A program made the position numbers and the translations under genes. The notes under the pieces were generated by a model that had not been told where the DNA came from, did no database searches, and was given only the letters and a program-made list of their open reading frames with translations. DNA of 64,000 nucleotides from Seiridium cupressi (Eukaryota; Ascomycota; Sordariomycetes; Amphisphaeriales; Sporocadaceae), in contig JARVKI010000044.1 of NCBI GenBank assembly GCA_036674765.1, forward strand, positions 186,001 through 250,000, written 5' to 3'. This document shows positions 36,198 to 47,572 of the stretch, piece after piece (the first letter of the stretch is position 1; each line of letters starts with the position of its first letter).

Positions 36198-37591
36198 TTA
36201 TCCATACGTAGCAGTCAATGCTTGTTGGCCTGCTGGCACATCAAATGGACCATTCTCGGCCAGGGGAAAGTTTGGTGTGCCATCATCATTCCATGTGAAC
36301 TTCTGTATCCTCGCTGTACGGTACAGGTCAGCCGCGGGATTGGGAGTTGTCTGTGCGTGATAGACGAGGTAGTCCTCTGATCCGTCAGCGGACTTTGTGA
36401 AACTGGCGTGACCAGTGCCATATATACCAGCCTTCGTGTTTTGATGGAACACACAACCCTCGGTATGCTTTTTCCAGGACTGGTACTCCATAGGATCGTT
36501 TCCTACCAGCTCGAGCATGCCAAGACAATAGAACGGAGTATTCACTCTGGCCGCCGAGTATATCACAAAGTTTTGGCCCGTTGTCGGGTTGACTAGCTGT
36601 TGAGGACCCTCGTTCGTTGCAAGACGAACCGGACGCCCATAGGGAACCTGCTCCCACGGCTGGTCTGGGATGCTGATCTGAAACAATAGTAAGCACATGA
36701 AATCTGGGGCACGACGGGATATATCTGACTGACCATACGGCGGCCACTAAAGTTTGTGGCTACAGTCCAGGGATCGGATAATGTCGTGATGCAAAGATTC
36801 GCGGGCCATCCAGAGTAGGCACTATCCCAGCAAGAGTATATGTGATACAGTTGGCCATCGTAGACAAAATAGGTCCCGTCAATAGCGAATTGGTCGTATG
36901 TGTTCAACATGCCCTTTAAGGGGAAATCAGCCGTCCACGGGTCCGACCCAGTACCTTCCAGTACAAACATCCGGTGATTTACAGCGGGACAGCTAAATTG
37001 GCAAAGTGCATCCTGCAATGGAGGTGGTGCATCGCTGTCTGGCGTCGCGGTAAATATTCTGCAAAGCGACTGTCAGAGGGAGAGTGTGGGGGAGAATAGC
37101 AATGCATGAGATCAACCAGCAGATATCAGAGATTCTCAGCAATGCGAGAAGCGGTAATTCACTTACATGTACCAAGTTCCGGAGATATTGTGAATCTCGG
37201 GTGCCCATAACGAAGTAGACCATGGCTGCCCCAAATCCGCAACTGGATCAGGGTTGAACACAACCCTGGTGTCCGCGTTATCCCAGTTGTCGGTCAAGTA
37301 TCTGCTTCGTTTCAAGGTGATATTGTCATTGGTCGTATAAGTGAACAGGTACCAGTCCCCGTCGTCTGCAGTGTACCTAGTCATGAAGGGGTCGCCGATG
37401 TTGACTGTCATCACTGGGTTGGAATAGGTCACATTTGTGGTCTTGTTCGTGCCCACGGCGGCCGGATCCCAAGTGACTGTAGATGACCCGTCATTCACGT
37501 TGAACTGCTGGGCTGCGACCCGAACCAGCCCAATGATGCTATAGGCCAGAGCCAGGAAGGTCTTAGATCGTGGGAGCTTCATAACTACCAA
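36198..37591 (-). CDS. Secreted GH43 family glycoside hydrolase
   Basis: An enzyme of glycoside hydrolase family 43, which typically acts on arabinan or xylan side chains. Coding order on the minus strand: 37167-37591, 36734-37058 and 36198-36677, with introns of 108 and 56 nt, giving 409 aa. The N-terminus is hydrophobic (FLALAYSIIGLVRVAAQ) and looks like a signal peptide; the true start may be the fourth codon, also Met. The expected catalytic triad is visible: Asp in NIGDPFMTRY (general base), Asp in QFAIDGTYF (pKa modulator) and Glu in ATNEGPQQL (general acid). SLWAPEIH and GTWYI-IFTA around the first splice junction are typical of the fold. The subfamily and substrate (alpha-L-arabinofuranosidase, xylosidase or other) cannot be fixed. 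Neighbouring GH32 and transporter genes support a role in plant carbohydrate use. Confidence 0.88.
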
Positions 37592-39333
37592 TCCAGAAGA
37601 AAGTTAACTTTGGAGTACCGATACCTTGTGGGACATTGACCGCCCTCATGGCGGGACAGCCGCCTTTAAATGTTTGTTCCCGTCTTATCAACCTTTACAG
37701 CGTATAGGCATGAGGACGATCCCAGAGGACCGTTGAAGCTCAAGTGACAGGGTTATCAGTTTATTGCTAGGTACCTACCCCGCGACTCCCCGCAACACAA
37801 TGCAACATCTCCGCCCGATGCTGCTGACAGCCCTACTCCGCCTACGAGCTTACATGGTTCTAGCTTGGTTAGTGACGGTTTGGTTGATCTTGACCCTGTT
37901 TTAGAGCTCGAGCGGACGGAACTTGTTGCATGTGCATGATATGGCTGATGGATCATAGTGGCAGAGACCTGACTGTAAAATTTACTCGGAGGTCACTAGC
38001 TCTGATGTCAGTCATTTATGGTTCTTTGACCGAGGTCATCTGAAGGGATTGTAAATGAAACTGATGGCGCTCAGCCTGAAAGTTAGTTGTGATCAGTGCA
38101 ATCGTCTATGTCCATGCTTGATCAACATATCATATTGGTGTCCGAGTGTTCTCTCTTGTATGCGGTGTACGATCCGCATCGGCCCGTGCTGTAATAGAAT
38201 AAGTTGGTGTCGACTGTGTGCGGCAGGGTTAACAAGAGAAGACATCGGTTATAGTGTTTACGAGGTTTGTACAGGTTTCGAATATTGCACTGCACGATGA
38301 CTCCTATTCAGCCAAAATCAGGTCATCAATGTGTCCATGTAATACTATCAAGCGTGGTAATCTCGAGCCCTGAGGCAGCGCTGTCATCGCTAACAGAAAT
38401 CGTGGAGCAACAAGCCACACTTTTCGAATCGAGCAGTACTAAGGGCAGTCAAATACGGTCACAACGTGACGCTATGTGCAGTCCGACACGCATACTGGAC
38501 ATGTTAGATTTGTCGACTCCAACAGGGTTCGGGGCTTGGAGCAGCAACATGCTCCAAAGCCGAAAAAGCTCAGAGGATTTGGCTTCTCATTCGGAGCTAA
38601 ACCCACTATAAATTACAGTATCCTGCATACCTGCACCCTAGAAGGTTGGAGGATTTAGCCGCAGTGGTCCAACAGACAGTGGATATAAGTACCTGCTCCA
38701 ATCCTTGCTCAGTGTATGTGCACAACTCCATGAATGTTGTCGACAGACAACGTGCAGCGAAGTATGGACAGTTGCCCAATCATGGCAGTGATTCCAACGT
38801 TCGTCTCATAGCCACATATAAGTGGACTGGGTTCCATTTGTATTCAATGTGATCGCCAACTCTAGTGGAGCTTTTGTTGTACTACGTGCGAAGCCCCACC
38901 ATTTCGGATTTGGACGATTTGGCCCTACGAAAAGCCGACTGAACCAAGTGCTCTGTCTTCCAAGGTGCTGGGAATCGGATTTAAGTCGACTCGATCTAGG
39001 CTCGATAACCGGCCGAAAGCAGCTGCCCAGTACAATTGGTCCTTAGTAATCCTACCAAGAAGGTGTCTCACAGGCGGGCATTGAGTGCCATCTCACGCTT
39101 TAGCATGTTGTAGCTCCCACTATGAAGTCATAAGGCTGGATAGTCTGTGAGGGGAGCATGAAGATAAATAGTCAGAAACAGCGCCTATTATAAGCTGAGG
39201 CATTGAGCATTGCGAGTTTCAAACACATCTGAGCATTATTCTCTGCATGAAATCCATCGTCTCCCATATCAAGAACCTCAAGCCCGGCAACTGTCCAGAC
39301 ACAAGCTCTTCCGCAACAATTACGTCTACCATT
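37592..39333. other. Gene-free stretch between GH43 and SDR genes
   Basis: About 1.7 kb with only short, motif-free frames. The left end must hold the GH43 promoter and the right end the SDR promoter. Somewhat AT-rich sequence occurs in several parts, but no terminal repeats or transposase fragments were seen. Confidence 0.45.
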
Positions 39334-40074
39334 ATGTCTCTGCAAGACAAAGTTCTTATCGTCACGGGCGGGTCCAAGGGTATTGGTGCAGCCATCGCTA
39401 CCAAGGCCGCCAGCCTCGGCGCCAAGGTCGTCATCAACTACTCCAGAGACAGCAGGCCAGCCGATGCGCTGGTCAAAGAGATCGGCTCCGACTGCGCGCT
39501 CGCCGTGCAGGCAGACGTCTCCAAGGTGTCCGAGATTGAGAAGCTCGTCGACGCTACAGTGTCCAAGTTTGGCAAGATAGACATACTCGTCCCCAACGCT
39601 GGCATCATGCCTCTGCAGCCGCTGGCCGCCGTCACCGAAGAGATCTTCGACCGCGTGTACGACCTCAATGTCAAAGGCCCTTTTTTCCTCGCTCAGAAGG
39701 CTGTCCCGCACATGTCAACAGGGGGGCGCATTATCTTTATCTCAACAGGTATCGCGAAGAACAGTGCCGTGCCGGCACCGTATGCCCTCTACTCGTCATC
39801 CAAGGGTGCCGTGGAGCAGATCACCCGTGTACTCTCCAAGGAACTTGGCGCCAAAGGTATCACGGTCAATGCGGTAGCCCCTGGACCAACGGCGACAGAG
39901 TTGTTCATGGAAGGCAAACCAGAAGCGATGATCAAGGGCATTCAAGCACAGAGCCCCTTCAACCGACTGGGGGACCCAAGTGAGATTGCGAATGTGGTGG
40001 CTTTCATTGCGAGCCCTGAAAGTGCGTGGGTGTCAGGACAGATCATTGGTGCCAATGGCGCAAGCTTTGTGTAA
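39334..40074 (+). CDS. Short-chain dehydrogenase/reductase (3-oxoacyl-ACP reductase-like)
   Basis: A classical SDR of 246 aa, counted from the ATG at 39334. The frame is open upstream to an ATG at 39247, but those 29 residues have no family match and the Rossmann fold starts right after the chosen Met (KVLIVTGGSKGIG). Visible motifs are the TGxxxGxG dinucleotide site, the NAG motif (VPNAGIMP), the catalytic Ser in IIFISTG, Tyr-x-x-x-Lys in LYSSSKGA, and the PG turn (VAPGPTAT). The C-terminal GQIIGANGASF matches the usual end of 3-oxoacyl-ACP reductase-like SDRs. The substrate is unknown. It lies 7 kb from the MFS of the proposed cluster, with carbohydrate genes between them, so membership of that cluster is doubtful. 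Confidence 0.88.
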   Translation: MSLQDKVLIVTGGSKGIGAAIATKAASLGAKVVINYSRDSRPADALVKEIGSDCALAVQADVSKVSEIEKLVDATVSKFGKIDILVPNAGIMPLQPLAAVTEEIFDRVYDLNVKGPFFLAQKAVPHMSTGGRIIFISTGIAKNSAVPAPYALYSSSKGAVEQITRVLSKELGAKGITVNAVAPGPTATELFMEGKPEAMIKGIQAQSPFNRLGDPSEIANVVAFIASPESAWVSGQIIGANGASFV

Positions 40075-40453
40075 TGGCCTCCGGTAGGGACTCCTTAACA
40101 CAATAAATATTACTCACCATTCGTACAACTTGCTTTTTCACCTGTCGATAATGTGACCACCTACATGATACTATGCCTCGGAAACTCGATCGAGGATTGG
40201 CAGACCTTGCTCGCCGCATTATCTGTAGTGCTGACCGAGATTACAGTGCAGGATTATAAGACTGAGTCAAAGTAGTAGCAACGGAAAGAAAAGGGGGTAT
40301 AACCTTGAATTTCATCCAAGCTTGGGCTTCTAGATATAGAACAACACACAACATAGCACGGACTATGCATATTCGCCTCCCAAGACAAATAATCAACCCT
40401 CTGCAACCGCGACGCCCGGTCATACAAAACATCATTTCTGCGGCTAGGAGCAA

Positions 40454-42467
40454 CTAAACGCGGCGGTTAACGTCCGAAACTTCGACCGCCATAGCATCAC
40501 GTTTCTCGTCGTCAACAGCAATGGCGTGCATCTCCTCTCTACTGACACCCCCGAAGAGTGCATCCATCTGTTCGAGAGAGACACCTGTAGTTGTGTTAAT
40601 AGATGGTACCAGTTGTGATAATCACTGATCAGCGACATACCCTTGGTTTCGGGGACGAGGAACCAGACGAAAACCAGCATGACAACACCGAAACTACCAA
40701 AGATGAGGTAGGTACCATATCCGTTGGCGCCGGCCGTGGCGATCATGTTCGGAACAGCGCGAGCGACAACGAAGTTGAAGAGCCACTGGGTGGCAGCAGC
40801 CAAAGCGACGTTCTGGGGAATGAGTCAGAACGGCAACGGTAGTGCAAAGCTGACAAAAACTTACCAAAGGCCTGAGGCGTTGTGTAGGAATTTCGGCAAC
40901 ATAAATCCAGCAAGCGGGTCCCCAACCGAACTGGAAGAATGCAGCAAAGATGAATATGCAAACCAGAGCAACGTAGCCCTGCGGCGTGATGGGTGCATTG
41001 GCTGCCGGAGGCGAAATTCTCACGTAAAGACCGATGTAGAACATACAAATGGACTGTCCCACGGAGGATACGAGCAGTGACCGTCGACGGCCGAGAGAAT
41101 CAGCCATGAAGAGGAGGAAAGCGGTGCAGGCAACCACCTTGACGATACCATAAATGCCGGTGCTGAACAGTTGATTCGATGTGCCGGAGACACCCAGCTG
41201 TGAGAAAATGGTAGGAGCGTATGTATTCTACATCAAATCAGGGTCAGTAATTACTCTTGCGGATAGGTTCTGGGGATTCTGAAACAGGTCTCAGGAATAT
41301 CAACCCTCAAGGCATTGTTAACAAGCTCAGAAAGAAACTCAAAGAGGCGAGAAAGGACCCGTCGCCTTACAATAGCATTTGTTCCAGTCATCTGCTGCCA
41401 GACCATGAGAAAGATACTGAGTAGCGCTCGCTTGCGGTTTGTAGGGATGGCAAACATCTCCTTGAGAAGAACCCAGAGGGTGGCGTCGCCAACAAGTTGC
41501 CTTTCGTAATTGAGCTGATCAGAGATCTCCTGGATTTCATCTTCGAGGTAAGGGTGCCCCTCGGGAAGTTGTCGAACTCGCTGCAATACTCTCCTCGCCT
41601 CTTCCCATTTGTCCTTTCTCGCAAGATACCTTGGAGACTCATTGCTGAGAATCATAAAGCAAAACAGGAGTACGGCTGGGATTCCTTGAACAGCGAGAGG
41701 TACGATATACTGAGAGGGGCCATTCTGATTCAGTTGGGCACCATAGTTGATCCAAAAAGCCAGCATACCACCGGTCACAATGAAAAGTTGGTATAGTCCA
41801 GTAAGGAGGCCACGGATAGCTCGGGGTGCGTTCTCGGAGACGTAGATGGGGTTCACGACACTGGCACAACCAACGCCAAAGCCTACATAGTGTTAGAGTA
41901 CAACACATGTAGTGACCAACCGGCAAACCACGTACCAGAGATCAGACGGCCGATATACATGGCTTCGAGGTGGCCCATCGCAGCCGATTGCATGATAATT
42001 CCCACCATGATTAGGAGGGAAGAGAAAACCAGAGACCATTTGCGACCAATTATGTCAGGGATGGGGAAACCCGCAAGGGCTCCAAAGAAGCAACCGGCTT
42101 GGAGGACGGACACGATGTTGCCTTTGAGATTGGCAATAGCAAGCTTGTCGCCGGTCAGACCATAATCGCTGCGCGGAAAACATAATCAGCCTGTCTGGAG
42201 GCCCTGCAAACGCCTGGAGCTGACGACCTACGATTGGAAAGAAGGCATCTCAATGACACCACCGATGACACCACTGTCCCATCCGAAAGACATGGCGCCG
42301 AAACAGGCCTGAATCATGTCTTGTCAGTTGCACTCATTTCTACGAGACAGAAACGAGGACCAGGTACTCACAGATCCAGCCAGGAGATAGACCCTCCAAT
42401 TATACACCTCATGAGGGTCATTCTTCATGGCATCGTTCTTCACGATGAGCTTCAAAAACGTCGACAT
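40454..42467 (-). CDS. MFS sugar/quinate-type permease
   Basis: A sugar-porter family transporter for hexose-like or quinate-like substrates in the plasma membrane. Seven coding segments (42372-42467, 42232-42308, 41936-42168, 41371-41882, 40865-41227, 40641-40812, 40454-40584) splice to 527 aa with a continuous frame. Signature motifs are GWDSGVIGG in the first span, DIIGRKW between spans 2 and 3, [10 protein letters not shown] with the following charged helix after span 6, QQMTGTNAI at the start of span 7, DSLGRRR between spans 8 and 9, and VPETKG after span 12. The order is as expected for 12 membrane spans. The start and overall pattern resemble quinate permeases of fungi, but sugar specificity cannot be excluded. 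The six introns (52-143 nt) all show GT-AG ends. It converges on the SDR gene, and nearby GH32/GH43 genes make uptake of released sugars a reasonable inference. Confidence 0.92.
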
Positions 42468-44357
42468 GTTGGGCTTGGGGTTTTCCGGAGGTCGTCGCCT
42501 CTTTCTTCCTCGGTGTCTGGTCTGATGGTATCGGTTCAGATCGGTCGCACTCCCACAAAGCGCTATGTCCTACTTCTGATGACAGGAGAAACAGGAGGCG
42601 AGCCAGTGGTCGCGGATGGATCTTTTCTTTATGAGGGTCTCTGCAGCCAGTGCCCTGGATCGCTGCGCATATGGAGGACTGGATGCTTGCACATGGGTTG
42701 CAGCACATGGTTCCAATTAGATGGGGCGGCAGCCTACCTCGAGGTCGGAAACGTACTCGACCCTGAGGAGAGTGTACATCTCTTGGCATAATTGGAGCTT
42801 CAGAGCGGTGGAACAGCAGTTTGATACATTTTCCACCAAACAGATGGCCTGACCGATCTGTCTTGGCGACCATAGGTAGCAATCCATTCAGCAACCCGTC
42901 AGGCCCTTAGCCCTTGAGCATTATTGGATGCTGGGAAGCAAGGATACCGCATCGGCCCATCTTGCCGCATGGATTCTCTCCGCGTTCAACCACGAGAACC
43001 CCCATGGGGCAGCGAGGTGGACTCTCGCTAGCAGTTTATCTACTGAGGTTTGGCGCCAAGTCAATTAAGCTTAAAAAATGTCCCCGAGTAACGATGGTGA
43101 TTGTTGTCTTTCAGATATTCCGTCTGGGCAACGGTGGTACGCTGGCTCTGATGGATAAAGTCGTATGGCGAGGGAACTGTGCATAACAAGCTCCAAGGGC
43201 GAGGCTTGGCACATATCCGTCTTTCGAAAGTTGTCCTAGCCCGTGGCCAACAGCGTGGTCATGAGATGTGACTGGGCCCCGATTTTACCGACCTTGCAGT
43301 TACAATCAAGTTGTCGCGTCTGGGACACGCATGTACAGGACACTGGATGCCCACCAGTAGTCGACATCATGCGAGGATTGCCAACCCTGGAACTCAAGCC
43401 GACGAAAAGGACAACCGAGAAACATGTTCCTACCAGAGCCTTGCCCTCTATATTAGCCAAGAATGAATGAAACCACTTTGGGGTCCCCAGTGGCATTGAC
43501 GAGCGGAGATGTTCCTCTCTTTAGGCTCACTGCGGGGGAAGGATTCCTGGGGTAGGATAGGGGGCGCTGGGGGCTGGTCGCGTTGTCGTAAGAACGTGCT
43601 GGGGCACACGTAACCCCCGGTGGAGCCAGTACGAACATCGGGGTCCCGGCATATGGTCCGACTGGCCTCCAACGTTTGGGAAGCTGGCAAATCCGGAGAT
43701 CGACCACCAGCCACATGGCCAGGACAACCGACCTTCCATTTACTTGCAAACATCTTGACTTGCTTTCCTGAAGCTTGCTGGCTCTGGTCTTTGATTGCTC
43801 CCTCCAGCCTCCTCACGTCTATGAGACGACCGGCATTAGTCTGACATCTTACCACCATGCGATGTTGATTCGTCCCAAGCGCTGGGATTTGCTCAGGCCC
43901 TCACACTCATTGGCTAGATACCTTAGGCAATACGGTCTACAAATGCGATCTCTCATTAAAGTTATTTTGGTCAACACCGAAAAATTAATCGATAAATAGA
44001 ATCGTGCAGCCTTATTCATTATCTCCGTAGGCAAGTCAGATTAATGTCTCTTTGCTATGGTTAATCTTCACGTGTTCAACGCGCGGTATATCGTACGGTA
44101 GCCCGAATGGTAACATACGCCAAGTGGCTAATTGAAAATACAATGGACGTTTATGATTCAATCTTTTTCACAGTTACGAGCAAGCTTATCAGGGATGGTA
44201 CTTAGGCAGGCTGACCGCAAAATCATTTACGCCACAATTAAGAACTAATATTTCACAAAGGCCACTAAAGTAACATTTTCGCAGATTACGCATGCTGATA
44301 TATGATTGGCAAGATTGTATCCTCAAAATAGGTGTTATTTTTCTCCTATATCTTTGA
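42468..44357. other. Gene-free stretch upstream of the permease
   Basis: About 1.9 kb without a supported gene. The overlapping short frames on both strands (for example around 42234-42894 and 43448-43858) carry no recognisable motifs, and part of them lies antisense to the permease gene. The permease promoter should be at the left end. Nothing else was recognised. Confidence 0.45.
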
Positions 44358-44924
44358 TTAGGGCATTGAATCTCTAGAAACTTTTAACATCAGGAGTACC
44401 GTTACTAAAAGAGACCTAGCTGTGGCAGCTCTCAACATACGGCTCGCAGCTGAGGGTGTTGCACCCGTGGTTGGAGACGGGCTCGGTTCTGCTTCGATCG
44501 CTCCGTCGCAATCGAACTTCGTATATATGATTCCCTGTTTGCAGGGCAGAACCTCACATGTATTGTTGTAGATGAACCAATTCCACTGCATGTCATCAAC
44601 GCCAGGAAAATCCTTCGCGGGACACATGCCCGGCATTGTATGTCTGCTGATCAGAGTGGAAGTTGCTGACGGCCGAGATGTCAGGTCACGCTTAACGGCA
44701 CATTGCTCTTCCGTTGTTGAAGTACTTGCCCAGAGTATCGGACTTCCTCCGTGCTTGCAATCCGGCCATTCAAGGATGAAAAGTGAGGCTACGCCGCTGG
44801 GCGCCTCGTAGCACTGTCCCAGACCTGGAGTAAGAAAACCATTTGAAGACGGGTGTCCGCACTTGGTATCGAAGAAGAGGAGGAGTGACATCTCAGGCAA
44901 TATTTCGGGAAATGTGTTAAGCAA
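44358..44924 (-). CDS. Small cysteine-rich protein, possibly surface-anchored; start uncertain
   Basis: No family recognised. The open frame encodes up to 188 aa (the frame opens at a TTG; the first in-frame ATG gives MSLLLFFDTKCG and 177 aa). It has eight cysteines spread over the first about 140 residues, aromatic WNWFIYNN and CEVLPCKQGIIY segments, then a Pro/Ser/Thr-rich linker and a hydrophobic C-terminal stretch (ARSLLVTVLLMLKV). This arrangement of cysteine-rich ectodomain, spacer and hydrophobic tail is like fungal secreted GPI-anchored proteins. However, no clear signal peptide is present in the visible frame, so an upstream first exon may be missing. It lies alone between two gene-poor stretches. 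It could also be a decayed gene. Confidence 0.45.
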   Translation of the reverse strand: MLNTFPEILPEMSLLLFFDTKCGHPSSNGFLTPGLGQCYEAPSGVASLFILEWPDCKHGGSPILWASTSTTEEQCAVKRDLTSRPSATSTLISRHTMPGMCPAKDFPGVDDMQWNWFIYNNTCEVLPCKQGIIYTKFDCDGAIEAEPSPSPTTGATPSAASRMLRAATARSLLVTVLLMLKVSRDSMP

Positions 44925-45729
44925 TCTCGCGAATGTGTCGTTAAATACGATGATTTTGAAGTACAGTATATATGTGCATTTACCTTTACCTATGATTATA
45001 TAAATTTTCTCAACGGCGCGTTGAGAAGCTCAGGTTGGTCCACTCGCAGGACAGAATCACTGATATTCGTCAAGTCAGATCCAACTATAAAAGATCGACT
45101 TGTATCAGCTCTTTGAAACGCTTCTAAGGACTATACAACGAGATTGGACAATCCCTGATTGGTAATGCCTGGCACCTCTGCGGTTGGTGATGTTGTAACT
45201 GGCCTGTAATAAAGTCACGTAACGAGAGTGAGAAAAAGCTTATGTAGTGACTTGAGACTCTGTTCGTCTATTTCACCGAAATAATGGAAAATTTGTGCTT
45301 AATTACCAGATGAGCTACATGTACGAGTCCCGAGTCGAGCTTCGTCCAATAAGAAAAGCTGCCGAAACAAAACACGAAAGTCATCTTCATTTATCCACGA
45401 ATTTAGCATCGCTGTATGAGCAAGACCAAGAAAATGCACCGGCACGCATCCAATGACCAATCTCGAAATTTGGTGCTAATATGAGATAGCCTATCCACGA
45501 ATGAGGTTCCAAGTCTCGTCTACAGATATCCCGTGCCAAGACAACCGGCTGCTTGCATTGAATGCGACATTGCCTATACACCCCTCCGCTCACCCAGCTA
45601 CAAGCCTCGTTTCAATGTAGCCAAGAAACCGATAGTCCATCCTTCAATCTAGACCGAGTAAGAACGCCTTTCTTGTCTGACCAACCATTAGACCAGCAAA
45701 GCAGCCACAATATATCTCGTCAGATCAAC
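44925..45729. other. Gene-poor stretch before the BNR protein gene
   Basis: About 800 nt, AT-rich in its left half. An open frame runs upstream from the BNR gene as far as 45562, but that part has no family similarity and is treated as leader. A missing first exon of the cysteine-rich gene could lie near the left end, but no convincing donor-acceptor pair with a signal peptide was found. Confidence 0.4.
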
Positions 45730-47251
45730 ATGCTCACCGACCCCGCCATCACGGCACTAGCGCCTGACCCGGCAAACCGGTCCTGCATTCTGAACGGCAA
45801 CGCCTTCCAACAAGACGCCATCCAATCGTTTGGAGGGTGGCAGTACGCATGCTACTATGCATCTCCATCTCTGTCTCCTGCATCGACAGAGCCGTTATAC
45901 GTGCATCTAGCCCGTAGAAAATTGCCCGGTGGGTCGTGGGAGACGATGATATTTGATGATTATGCGCAGACTACGGATGATGGGCATAATACTGTTCAGG
46001 TAAGACACATAGAGTTAGAGTGACGAGGTTGTGTTCACGGAATGTATAGAGTTGCTGCTGTTGGTGGGAAGAGGCAATCATAGAATAAACGGCTGAGCGT
46101 CTGCCTGCGCAGTTCGGCATATGTCCCGGAGATGGCACCATACATCTTTCGTATGATCATCACTGCGATAGGTCGGTTATCCACGAACAAGTCAACAGTC
46201 AAAGTTTCATATTAACCAGAAATCATGCAGGTTAAGGTATCGCTACTCATTGGCCAAGATCGCGTCACAGCCAGACAAGTTCGAGTGGGACAAACAGCAC
46301 TTCTCACCGACAGTCGATGCCCTTCCCGGTCTACCATATGACGGTGATTTGCTCGGGTATATCAGCTACCCGCGCTTTGTCCCGCTAGAGCAAAACCTCT
46401 TGTTTTCCTTCAGGACGGGCAAGGCCGGTCTAGGCGACGATCATATGTGCGTGTACGGCGCAGATACAGGAACGTACTCCTACACTGGCATGAATCTGAA
46501 GGGTATCCAGAGCTGCCCCTATATCCACGGTCTCGACTACCGGAATTCCAGATTGTATGTGACGTGGGTATACCGCGGCTTCGTGTGGTACGAGGGCTGG
46601 GACGACCCGCTTGATACCAAACACAAACAGCAGCGCGGGCCGAACGAGGGGACGAATAACCACAATATCTGCTTTGCGTACTCGGAAGATGATGGCGCCA
46701 CATGGAAGAATAGCGCCAGTGAGCAGGTGGCTGATCTGTCAAGAGGCCAGAGCATCACCCCTGAATCGCCGGGTATCGTCGCCTTTGAGATTCCCAAGGG
46801 CTCGGGGCTATCGAACCAGGAATCACAAGCAGTCGACCATAACGGCGGTGTACATGTACTAAATCGAGACAAGATGAGCGGGGAGCAGAAGTGGAAGCAC
46901 TACTACCGCTCCTCGGATGGCAAATGGACACAGCGTGCTCTTCCTTATGTGAAAGGAGTCTACGGAGGCAAGCGCGGTCGTTTTGCAATTAGCAAGACTG
47001 GCGATCTATTTCTCATACTGCCAGATAACGAGGCGCCAACCTTGACGATATTGAAGGCGTCAAATGCCGGTGGTTATACGAGTTATGATTTGGTGTGGAA
47101 AGGGGACGGCTTCCCGCCCACGGAACCCTTGGTTGATGTAACAAGGCTTGACCAGGATAATGTATTATCAGTCTTAACGAGACAAGACGTGAGGAAAGCC
47201 AGTGAGGGAAGGAACGTGGTCGTTGTGGATTTCAACTTGAAGAACCAGTGA
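45730..47251 (+). CDS. BNR_4-type beta-propeller protein, putative carbohydrate-active
   Basis: A protein of the BNR repeat-containing family (BNR_4, sialidase-like six-bladed fold). Exons 45730-45999, 46113-46171 and 46231-47251 splice to 449 aa. The 59-nt middle exon is short but restores the family block FGICPGDGTIHLSYDHHCD, which supports both introns (113 and 59 nt). Further family-like segments are AFQQDAIQSFGGWQYACYY near the N-terminus, ISYPRFVP, the Asp-box-like SEDDGATWKNSA and the VDHNGGVHVLNRD repeat. No obvious signal peptide is present at the chosen ATG, so the protein may be cytosolic or the start may be misplaced; the frame stays open upstream to 45562. Members are found in polysaccharide-utilisation contexts in bacteria and are annotated as putative neuraminidases or lyases without proof. 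It converges on the Ted1-like gene. Confidence 0.75.
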
Positions 47252-47572
47252 CTTCATACTCCTAGGTGAAGTAATGAAAGATCTGTAGAGAGCCAAGAAG
47301 CTAATATAGGGCTCTTGACGTTGTTCTGTTCATTGCTTGAACGATTTGGTATAAAGAAATGACCGTCAAGTCTTGAGAATACAGAATAATTTGACCATAT
47401 TGAACAGTCTTGAAGTCGCAGGATGTCATTGATCTTGCTGGATCTAAGATTATACACTTATATGCTTACATACATACATACTGATAACACAAAGGACCAT
47501 CCGCTTGAATGCCATAAAATGCACCAACGCCAGAGCCTATAGGCCAATGATTGTATCCAACCCAACCCATGT

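Noticed and set aside
39334..40074. SDR as a beta-ketoacyl reductase of the FAS-NRPS cluster.
   Set aside because: FAS alpha supplies its own ketoreductase, and the SDR is separated from the cluster by CAP, GH32 and GH43 genes. Membership is not supported.
42234..42894. Overlapping plus and minus frames of 158-185 codons around the permease 5' end.
   Set aside because: Part lies antisense to the permease exons; there are no motifs and no splice support.
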